From positions 1 through 12,583 of the forward strand of contig JAGGYO010000255.1 in NCBI GenBank assembly GCA_021162505.1: a DNA stretch of 12,583 bases, in the 5' to 3' direction. Source of the DNA: a bacterium. GTDB lineage: Bacteria > AUK180. Below, piece by piece: positions 7,571 through 12,583 of the stretch. The position numbers and the translations under genes are program-made. The notes below the pieces were generated by a model. It was not told the origin of the DNA, searched no databases, and worked only from the letters and a program-made list of their open reading frames with translations. The stretch's first letter is position 1, and the number at the start of each line of letters is the position of its first letter.

Positions 7571-9514
7571 CTATTTTTCCTTTCTTTCTTCAATTATGGT
7601 GAATTTAAAAGTTTCTCTTAAAGGCGAATAAGGTTTACCGCCGCCTTCAAAGAACTTTTGAAAAAACTCAACAAACTGTAATCTTAATGAATGAACAAAT
7701 GCCCCCAGTGAATTCAGTAAAATATTTATTATATGTCCTACAATTAGTAATAGGACAGCAAATATATAACCGGGGATGCCTAAAAGATCGATCAATATCC
7801 CGGCAACCGTATTAATAACAAATATTAAAATACCTGTTGCAAGGCCCAAAGCAAATAAACGCATATACGATAAAATATCTCCCATTAAACCGGTAAAGCC
7901 GAAGAAGGCATTATATGCACCCTTCAGGATCCTTTTGATCCCTTTGGATTCCGGAGCAGAAAAGATAACATTTAATATCATTGAGATCCCGAAAAGTGTT
8001 AGCCATAAAGGAGTATTCACCTCTGCTCCAATGAGAGAAGCGGTTAATTTAATAGAAGAATATATAATGATAAGATTGGGTAAGTTCTGCATTATTCCCA
8101 TAAAGATATTTTTTCTCTTTATTTCTTTTATCATATTTAGTAAAAAACCGAATGCTACATGAATCGCACCTAAATAAATAGCAAATTTCAAAAATGGAAT
8201 TGCACTATTATTGAGATTATCAATGCTTAGATTTATTGGAACATATTTTGCTACGGCTTGAGGAAGTGTGATTCCGAAAAAGCCACCTGTAATGGCACCC
8301 ATAAACATTGCGGCAATACCTGAGAAAAAAAATACATAGAATATCTTTATACTATTTCCCAATATTCTCTTTGTTTTTTTATTAAAAATAATAAATGACA
8401 TAAAAATAACGATAATGAGTCCATATCCGGCATCGGTAAGGCAAAACCCAAAGAAAAAGGTAAAAAAAAGCGATATCAGCGGTGTAGGATCTAGCTCACT
8501 ATAATTGGGTCTATCGTACATATCTGTTATTGATTCATAAAAATTAATAAATGGAGCATTTTTATATTCAATGGGCACTTTCTCATTTTTCAAAGGTTCC
8601 CTAAAATTCACATATAGTATATTTGTCTTTTTCAGGTATTCATCAACTTTGTTCATCTTATCCCTAGGTACCCATCCCTCAATATAGAATGTCTTTTCAG
8701 TAGTTTCCAGATTATTTCCGATAGTTATCTTCTCCAATTCATTTTTATAATAATCTATTGAGATCTTTACCCTATTATAATATTTTAAATATTTTCCCAG
8801 AATATCTTTTTCATTTTCCAATCCTTGACTATTATTTTCTATTTCTTCTTCGTATTTTTCTATCAATGGTTTTGGCGCATATGGCTCACCGGTTATTTCG
8901 TATGGCTCTTTATCGATCTTGCTAAATTTTTCCACGAGCTCTTCTTCCATAATCGTAGGATAAATTATTAAAAAACTGATTTGATTTTTCACTTGTGTGA
9001 TCTTTTTTGCATATAAATTTGATGTATTTTTTATTATCTCATTAAAATTTTCCAATTGTCCATAGGGAATAATCATGATCCTTTTTTTGGTAAATGGACT
9101 GTCCTCTATTTTTCCTAATGGCACTTCAAGATCTTTCACTATTTGCAATTTCAATATTTTATGTTCAAGGGTGTGAATATTAGTAGATCTTTCCCTCATA
9201 TTATTTAAATGTTTCCTTATTTTTTCATAGAGGTCAGACAATTCGTTTTCTTTTAATACATCTTTTTCATAATCTGCGGTTATTACCCTTTCACCAATGA
9301 ACGGATTTTCAGGTTTTTCACTAATGGGTTTTAAGTTATCATAAATCCTATTCAGCTTATCCAATATCTCATCATAGTGAGTGATATTAATGGCATTATT
9401 GCTTTGTAAATTCGTAATTTGTACCAGCCCCAATCGTTTTAAAGATGAGATTAACTTTGTTTTGTCTGTTTTTAGACCAATAATTTCTATTTTTTTAAAT
9501 GGTTTAACTGCCAT
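7571..9514 (-). CDS. ntpI: V/A-type ATPase subunit I (stator a-subunit, ion channel)
   Basis: A 647-residue membrane stator subunit with a cytosolic N-terminal half (about 1-340, alpha/beta plus coiled coil, binding the E/H stalks). The C-terminal half has about eight membrane helices and supplies the ion half-channels against the K ring. The junction FYESITDMYDRPNYSELDPTPLIS (about 325-348) is highly typical, followed by the FFFGFCLTDAGYG membrane entry. The essential arginine is R552 in SYMRLFALGL. The second conserved arginine R611 and Q613 lie in HSLRLQFVEFF, and EGGGKPYSPL closes the family pattern. The ATG overlaps the end of the H gene by 11 bases and has no good ribosome binding site of its own, so its translation is probably coupled to H. 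Confidence 0.97.
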   Translation of the reverse strand: MAVKPFKKIEIIGLKTDKTKLISSLKRLGLVQITNLQSNNAINITHYDEILDKLNRIYDNLKPISEKPENPFIGERVITADYEKDVLKENELSDLYEKIRKHLNNMRERSTNIHTLEHKILKLQIVKDLEVPLGKIEDSPFTKKRIMIIPYGQLENFNEIIKNTSNLYAKKITQVKNQISFLIIYPTIMEEELVEKFSKIDKEPYEITGEPYAPKPLIEKYEEEIENNSQGLENEKDILGKYLKYYNRVKISIDYYKNELEKITIGNNLETTEKTFYIEGWVPRDKMNKVDEYLKKTNILYVNFREPLKNEKVPIEYKNAPFINFYESITDMYDRPNYSELDPTPLISLFFTFFFGFCLTDAGYGLIIVIFMSFIIFNKKTKRILGNSIKIFYVFFFSGIAAMFMGAITGGFFGITLPQAVAKYVPINLSIDNLNNSAIPFLKFAIYLGAIHVAFGFLLNMIKEIKRKNIFMGIMQNLPNLIIIYSSIKLTASLIGAEVNTPLWLTLFGISMILNVIFSAPESKGIKRILKGAYNAFFGFTGLMGDILSYMRLFALGLATGILIFVINTVAGILIDLLGIPGYIFAVLLLIVGHIINILLNSLGAFVHSLRLQFVEFFQKFFEGGGKPYSPLRETFKFTIIEERKEK

Positions 9515-9830
9515 TTTTCAAAATTTCTTTTAATAGCTCTTTGAGCATTTTATTACTATTTTGGGAGGAATTCTTTTCAATTTTATTATTGATATCCTGA
9601 AAATTTTTCCTCATTTTTTTTTCTTCTATTTCAATTTCAGTTTTATTCGTACTTTTTAATTTTTTTTCATATTCCGATAATTCTATTTTAGCATCAGTCC
9701 AAAGTTTTTTAACATTCTCTTTTGCATTAATTATCTTTTTATTGGCTTCATTTTTTGCGGAATCCACAAGCTTTCGACCGTCTTGTTCCTCATTTTTAAT
9801 AACATCCAGAGCCCTTACTTCATTATCCAT
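9504..9830 (-). CDS. ntpF: V/A-type ATPase subunit H/G (peripheral stalk coiled coil), first gene of the operon
   Basis: A 108-residue, nearly all-helical, charged protein, equivalent to NtpF of E. hirae, AhaH of archaea and G of Thermus. It begins with a short region (VRALDVIKNEEQDGRKLVDSAKNEA) typical of the family, followed by continuous Lys/Glu-rich coiled coil. It pairs with subunit E to form the peripheral stalks. Sequence conservation is low in this family, so the call rests on size, coiled coil and its place before subunit I. GGAG (9837-9840) lies 6 bases upstream of the ATG, and a promoter lies at 9853-9880, making this the first gene of the ATPase transcript. Confidence 0.88.
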   Translation of the reverse strand: MDNEVRALDVIKNEEQDGRKLVDSAKNEANKKIINAKENVKKLWTDAKIELSEYEKKLKSTNKTEIEIEEKKMRKNFQDINNKIEKNSSQNSNKMLKELLKEILKNGS

Positions 9831-9852
9831 AAAAAACTCCTAACTTTCATTT

Positions 9853-9880
9853 ATTATACTATATTAAAATTTAAAATCAA
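9853..9880 (-). promoter_or_regulatory. Promoter of the V-ATPase operon
   Basis: On the minus strand, TTGATT (9875-9880) and TATAAT (9853-9858) are 16 bases apart. The -10 is perfect and the -35 matches TTGACA at 4/6. A start near 9846 would leave a leader of roughly 15 bases before the ATG at 9830, just enough for the GGAG. No promoter this good is obvious at other junctions of the operon, which fits one transcript for all ten genes. The -35 overlaps a dyad at 9878-9897. Confidence 0.6.
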
Positions 9881-9897
9881 GTTATTTTTAGAACTTG
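9878..9897. promoter_or_regulatory. Dyad at the -35 of the ATPase promoter (operator or weak terminator)
   Basis: CAAGTT (9878-9883) and AACTTG (9892-9897) form perfect 6-bp arms around an 8-base AT-rich loop. Three bases overlap the -35 hexamer. It could be a regulator site for the ATPase operon, or a weak terminator for the upstream PAS gene, since on the minus strand it is followed by ATTTT. The stem has only two G-C pairs, so either role is tentative. A further short palindrome (TATTTC-CA-GAAATA, 9945-9958) lies upstream. Confidence 0.3.
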
Positions 9898-9984
9898 CGA
9901 TTTTTTATTGAGAGTAGAAATCCATATTAATATTTATTTATTCGTATTTCCAGAAATATTGTGTAGAGCGGGGAAGAAATTAAA

Positions 9985-10374
9985 TTATAAAAGCCGTTTT
10001 TCACCCTCTAATTTATTGATCTCGGTGATATCCTGGCTAACTTCCAGGGTTCCAAGGTAATTTCCTTCACTATCATTTACCGGAAAATAATTGATGTATA
10101 TTCTTTTGGGACCCATATTGAACCAGAAGGGAGCATCTTTCATTGTTCCGTCCTTGAAACCTTCAAGAATTTTATTTACCATGTGTACACTCTTGGGCGG
10201 ATGGCACTTTTGCACTTTTCTTCCAAGATCCAATTTCGTTCTCGGAAATATCCTGCCTTCTTTGGGAGTGTTAAAGTATTTTACCGTATCTTTTGCATCA
10301 ACAAATGAGATGTCCACCGGTAAAGCATCTAAAATTTTTTCAATAGCCTCAATTGGTAGGTCTTTCAAATTCAT
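9985..10374 (-). CDS. Stand-alone PAS-domain protein (C-terminal domain of DUF438 proteins)
   Basis: A 129-residue single PAS domain of the type usually found at the C-terminus of DUF438-hemerythrin proteins. Recognisable stretches are ALPVDISFVDAKDTVKYFN (17-35), RIFPRTKLDLGRKVQKCHPPKSVHMV (41-66) and YLGTLEVSQDITEINKLEGE (106-125). C57 and H58 in the CHPP motif and H64 are candidates for cofactor contact, but this is inference. No output domain such as a kinase or DNA-binding domain is present, so it must act through a partner, most likely the neighbouring hemerythrin protein. Its ATG is two bases after that gene's stop, in a different frame, with AGGAG inside the end of the upstream gene 6 bases before the ATG. 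That arrangement argues for a genuinely separate, coupled gene rather than a sequencing frameshift. Confidence 0.9.
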   Translation of the reverse strand: MNLKDLPIEAIEKILDALPVDISFVDAKDTVKYFNTPKEGRIFPRTKLDLGRKVQKCHPPKSVHMVNKILEGFKDGTMKDAPFWFNMGPKRIYINYFPVNDSEGNYLGTLEVSQDITEINKLEGEKRLL

Positions 10375-10376
10375 AA

Positions 10377-11171
10377 TTAACTCCTTTCTTTATCTATTTC
10401 AGGGTTAAAATAACCCAGATTATTGCATTCTTCTTTTATCATTTCCCACTCTTCGGGTGTTATGACATTCAATGCTGCAACATATAATATATTTTCTTCT
10501 TTTTGTGTATGGAAGGCAAATTTATCCAATAATACGCGAGAAAGAGCATTCAATTGACTTTTAAACTCATTAAAATCCATATTCTCTGCCTGTTCCAATA
10601 GCTTTAATAACCGTTTTTTATCCTTCTTCATTTGAGAATGTTCCTCCCACATAATAGCCGGCGGTTCTTCTATACCATGCCGTTCAAGTACAGGAAACAG
10701 TGTGTTTTCTTGTCTTACATTATGATTCTCTGCATCCATCAATACACCGGCCATTATTTGAATATAAGCCAATTCGCTGAATGCCTCTTCATAACTCTCC
10801 TTTATTTGAACTATCTTTACTTGTTCAATAAGCTTTTCCAAAAGATCCAGAATATTTCTATGATCTTTTTGGAATTCGCCGATGGGATGTCCCGATGGCA
10901 CCTTCAAATTTGGATTTTCGATCTGGTCCTTAAAAAGTTCCATATGAATTTCACATGCCTTCATTAAGTATTGTGTCGTAAATCCTTCCTTTGCAAGTTC
11001 ACCTTCTGCAATGGCAATAACCAGAGGATCGGCTTTGGAAATTGCCGTCTTAAATTCTTCTTTCAGATTGTTCACTTCTTGGTCATTCTCATTGTCTTTC
11101 AGTTTTCTCAGAATGTTCTTGATCTTTTCTTTTGTCTCTATGAATTCCTTTTTAAACCTTGGCTTTTCCAT
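10377..11171 (-). CDS. DUF438 / hemerythrin-like (HHE) domain protein
   Basis: A 264-residue cytoplasmic protein. Residues about 15-80 form the DUF438 helical domain (EEFKTAISKADPLVIAIAEGELAKEG). From about 95 comes a hemerythrin-like four-helix bundle with the expected metal ligands: H104, H150-x4-E155, H178, and H221-x4-E226. These should hold a diiron centre able to sense or react with O2, NO or oxidants. The stretch RQENTLFPVLERHGIEEPPAIMWEEH is highly typical of the family. Family members are usually longer because a PAS domain follows in the same chain; here it is the next gene (9985-10374). The function of DUF438 itself is not established. AGGAG (11178-11182) is 6 bases upstream of the ATG, and a perfect sigma70 promoter overlaid by a long palindrome lies at 11194-11229. 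Confidence 0.93.
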   Translation of the reverse strand: MEKPRFKKEFIETKEKIKNILRKLKDNENDQEVNNLKEEFKTAISKADPLVIAIAEGELAKEGFTTQYLMKACEIHMELFKDQIENPNLKVPSGHPIGEFQKDHRNILDLLEKLIEQVKIVQIKESYEEAFSELAYIQIMAGVLMDAENHNVRQENTLFPVLERHGIEEPPAIMWEEHSQMKKDKKRLLKLLEQAENMDFNEFKSQLNALSRVLLDKFAFHTQKEENILYVAALNVITPEEWEMIKEECNNLGYFNPEIDKERS

Positions 11172-11193
11172 ATACTACTCCTATATTGATTTC

Positions 11194-11222
11194 ATTATAA
11201 CATATTTTTGTCTACTTGTCAA
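11194..11222 (-). promoter_or_regulatory. Consensus sigma70 promoter of the DUF438-hemerythrin/PAS operon
   Basis: On the minus strand, TTGACA (11217-11222) and TATAAT (11194-11199) are both 6/6 matches with an exact 17-base spacer. Such a strong promoter would normally be always on, so the palindrome centred on its -35 suggests repression. Transcription should start near 11187, giving a leader of about 16 bases before the ATG. Confidence 0.85.
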
Positions 11223-11229
11223 GTAGACA
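11209..11229. promoter_or_regulatory. Perfect 10-bp-arm palindrome over the -35 (candidate operator)
   Basis: TGTCTACTTG and CAAGTAGACA, written on either strand, flank a single central base (11219) and form a perfect 21-base dyad. It covers the whole -35 hexamer of the hemerythrin promoter. A bound repressor would block RNA polymerase. The size and symmetry suit a dimeric winged-helix or Fur/MarR-sized regulator; the family cannot be named from the site. No candidate regulator gene lies in the window. Confidence 0.65.
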
Positions 11230-11252
11230 TTTAAAATATTCTTATTTTCCTC

Positions 11253-11281
11253 TTGACTACTAAAAAGATTTTTAGTATAAT
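11253..11281 (+). promoter_or_regulatory. Sigma70 promoter of dinB
   Basis: TTGACT (11253-11258, 5/6) and TATAAT (11276-11281, 6/6) are spaced by exactly 17 bases. A second TATAAT overlaps at 11281-11286, so start-site choice may vary by a few bases. The start would be near 11288, leaving about 65-70 bases of leader before the ATG at 11357. The -35 elements of the two divergent promoters are only about 30 bases apart (11222 to 11253). Confidence 0.8.
11258..11277. promoter_or_regulatory. Perfect 9-bp-arm dyad filling the dinB promoter spacer (candidate operator)
   Basis: TACTAAAAA (11258-11266) and TTTTTAGTA (11269-11277) are perfect inverse arms around GA. The dyad occupies the whole spacer between the -35 and -10 elements, the classic place for a repressor to block transcription. 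It does not match the LexA boxes of E. coli (CTGT-N8-ACAG) or Bacillus (GAAC-N4-GTTC). It also differs from the palindrome at 11209-11229, so a different regulator is implied. Confidence 0.55.
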
Positions 11282-11300
11282 ATAATAAAGAAAATATGTT

Positions 11301-11330
11301 TAGGGGGTCAAAAGGTCAATTGACTCCTTG
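11301..11330 (+). other. Predicted stem-loop in the dinB leader RNA
   Basis: In the dinB transcript, TAGGGGGTCA (11301-11310) can pair with TGACTCCTTG (11321-11330) over ten pairs including three G-U-type wobbles, closing a 10-base loop. A smaller competing palindrome, GTCAATTGAC (11315-11324), uses part of the same bases. The stem starts about a dozen bases from the likely RNA 5' end. No T-run follows, so it is not a standard terminator; it may stabilise the RNA or tune translation. Confidence 0.35.
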
Positions 11331-11356
11331 ACTGAAAAAATTTAATGGAGAAAAAT

Positions 11357-12475
11357 ATGTTCTTACATTGTGATCTTGATTCATTTTTTGTATCCGTAGA
11401 AAGAGTAAAGAACAAGACCTTATTGAACAAACCGGTGGCTGTTGGTGGTAATAGGTTCGGTCGAGGCGTTATTGCATCGGCATCATACGAAGCAAGAAAA
11501 TTCGGGATACATTCCGGTATGCCCACTTCCAGTGCGAAAAAATTCTACAAAGACCTCATTGTCATTCATCCCCATTTTCCTTTATATGAAAAATACTCTC
11601 ACGATTTTTTTGATATACTCTACTCTATTACTCCCGATATACAAATGGCTTCCATTGATGAAGCATATATTGATTTTTCGCACTCTGATATTTTATGGGA
11701 AACACCGATAAAAATGGCAAAAGCCATAAAAGAAACCGTTTGGGAAAAATTGGATCTTCCTTTAAGTATCGGCATTGCACGAGCAAAATATCTTGCAAAG
11801 ATCTCATCAAAAACAGCAAAGCCGGAGGGGATATATGAATTGAAAAATGAGAACGAGTTCTTAAAAACACTACCCGTATCAATGGTCAACGGTATCGGTA
11901 AAAAATTGCAGGAACAATTAAAAAAACTTGGAGTTTATAGCGTTGGCGATATATTACAATATGATCAGAATTTCTGGAAGAATAATTTCAAAAGCACCGG
12001 AGATTGGCTATATCATCTGGCTATGAACGATCTTATTGAACATATTGAAAAAAGAAAGATGGTTAAATCCATTGGTAATTCCGAGACATTTCCCGAGGAC
12101 TTGACATATGATAAAGCAAGAGAGTATTTGAAAAACATTGCAGAACATCTCGGATATAGGATGCGAAAAAAAGGACTTCTCGGCAGAACCCTGACCTTAA
12201 AGGTGCGATACGATAATTTCTCAACATTTACCAATCAAATGATACTTGAAAATCCCACTTTTTTTTCCAATGAGATATTTGAAAATGCCAAAGAACTATT
12301 TGAAAAATATGAGGATTACCAAGGGAGATTCCGCCTATTAGGAATCACAATGAGTCAATTGATAGATAAAAGCAAAGGCATAGAAATGCCACTTTTTTTT
12401 AACGATCATGACTTTGACAATAAATACCGTTTATACCAAGCACTTGATACTATTCACAATAAGTGGGGGAAATAA
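11357..12475 (+). CDS. dinB: DNA polymerase IV (Y-family translesion polymerase)
   Basis: Error-prone Y-family polymerase that copies past damaged bases. I start at the ATG at 11357 (372 aa) because GGAG (11347-11350) lies 6 bases upstream. An in-frame ATG at 11345 would add four residues (MEKN) but has no ribosome binding site. In 11357-start numbering, D6 in HCDLDSFF is the first metal ligand and F11 the likely steric gate that excludes ribonucleotides. SIDEA contains the catalytic D101-E102. SASYEARKFGIHSGMP (41-56) is the fingers motif. NGIGKKLQEQLKKLGV (about 178-193) is the helix-hairpin-helix thumb. KSIGNSETFPEDL (about 237-249) opens the little finger. EMPLFF (about 343-348) lies where a sliding-clamp motif (QL-x-LF type) usually sits, but lacks the usual Gln. 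All catalytic residues are intact, and the length is normal. Confidence 0.95.
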   Translation: MFLHCDLDSFFVSVERVKNKTLLNKPVAVGGNRFGRGVIASASYEARKFGIHSGMPTSSAKKFYKDLIVIHPHFPLYEKYSHDFFDILYSITPDIQMASIDEAYIDFSHSDILWETPIKMAKAIKETVWEKLDLPLSIGIARAKYLAKISSKTAKPEGIYELKNENEFLKTLPVSMVNGIGKKLQEQLKKLGVYSVGDILQYDQNFWKNNFKSTGDWLYHLAMNDLIEHIEKRKMVKSIGNSETFPEDLTYDKAREYLKNIAEHLGYRMRKKGLLGRTLTLKVRYDNFSTFTNQMILENPTFFSNEIFENAKELFEKYEDYQGRFRLLGITMSQLIDKSKGIEMPLFFNDHDFDNKYRLYQALDTIHNKWGK

Positions 12476-12583
12476 TTTAAATTACAGACAATCCTGTCGA
12501 TATAGTATCAACAGATCAACTTAATAACTTCATTCTGTTATTTTGTATTTTTCAATTTCCTTTTTTTACATATAATATAAAAA
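12476..12583. other. Region downstream of dinB with a weak terminator-like hairpin
   Basis: AATAAC (12523-12528) and GTTATT (12537-12542) could form a 6-bp AT-rich stem with an 8-base loop followed by TT, G, then a T-rich run, which is a weak rho-independent terminator at best. TATAAT at 12571-12576 could be the -10 of another rightward gene, but no recognisable -35 lies 16-18 bases upstream. No gene is seen. Confidence 0.25.

Noticed and set aside
7561..7593. Longer N-terminus for subunit K starting at 7593
   Set aside because: It would put a Lys/Arg-rich extension before the first membrane helix and overlap the subunit I gene. The perfect AGGAGG 6 bases before 7560 marks the real start.
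10374..10380. Frameshift or pseudogene at the DUF438/PAS junction
   Set aside because: An AGGAG at correct spacing precedes the second ATG and both parts are intact, so two coupled genes is the simpler reading.
12571..12576. TATAAT at the right edge as a promoter
   Set aside because: No -35-like hexamer is present 16-18 bases upstream, and such hexamers are frequent by chance in this AT-rich DNA.
1..12583. tRNA, rRNA, CRISPR arrays, insertion sequences or integrase/phage genes
   Set aside because: I looked for cloverleaf-like, spaced-repeat, transposase-like and terminal-repeat patterns and saw none; the coding space is filled by the genes listed.

Overview
The window is an AT-rich bacterial chromosome segment carrying a complete V/A-type (rotary) ATPase operon, a two-gene hemerythrin/PAS unit and a DNA polymerase IV gene. 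Lineage cannot be fixed from sequence alone. The low GC content, canonical sigma70-like promoters, strong AGGAGG-type ribosome binding sites and gene order H-I-K-E-C-F-A-B-D (as in Enterococcus hirae ntp) point to a low-GC bacterium, probably anaerobic or fermentative. Spirochaete-, Thermotogae-, Fusobacteria- or Firmicutes-like lineages are all possible.

Region by region: 1-327 has no convincing gene but holds a leftward promoter (41-69) that should serve a gene beyond the left edge, plus a short tandem repeat. From 9830 down to 328, on the minus strand, lie nine ATPase subunit genes and a tenth, unrecognised 337-aa gene. They are packed with overlaps or gaps of at most about 10 bases, so they almost certainly form one transcript from a promoter at 9853-9880. 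The tenth gene overlaps the subunit D gene by 14 bases. Its product has two tandem copies of a small alpha/beta domain followed by a helical tail. From 11171 down to 9985, also on the minus strand, are a DUF438-hemerythrin protein and a separate small PAS protein. These domains are commonly fused in one DUF438 protein but are here two coupled genes. Rightward from 11357 is dinB (Pol IV).

Function: A3B3 hydrolyses or makes ATP, D and F form the central shaft, C joins it to the K ring, I provides the stator half-channel, and E with H form the peripheral stalks. The K subunit keeps all five side chains that bind Na+ in E. hirae NtpK (L52, T55, Q56, Q104, E133), which predicts a sodium-coupled enzyme. 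The DUF438-HHE/PAS pair looks like a diiron/PAS redox or gas sensor.

The most information-dense non-coding stretch is the 185-base divergent region between the hemerythrin gene and dinB (11172-11356). It has two near-perfect sigma70 promoters, each overlaid by its own long, unrelated perfect dyad, and a dinB leader that can fold into a stem-loop. The two best leads for something undescribed are the tenth gene of the ATPase operon and this double-operator divergent region.
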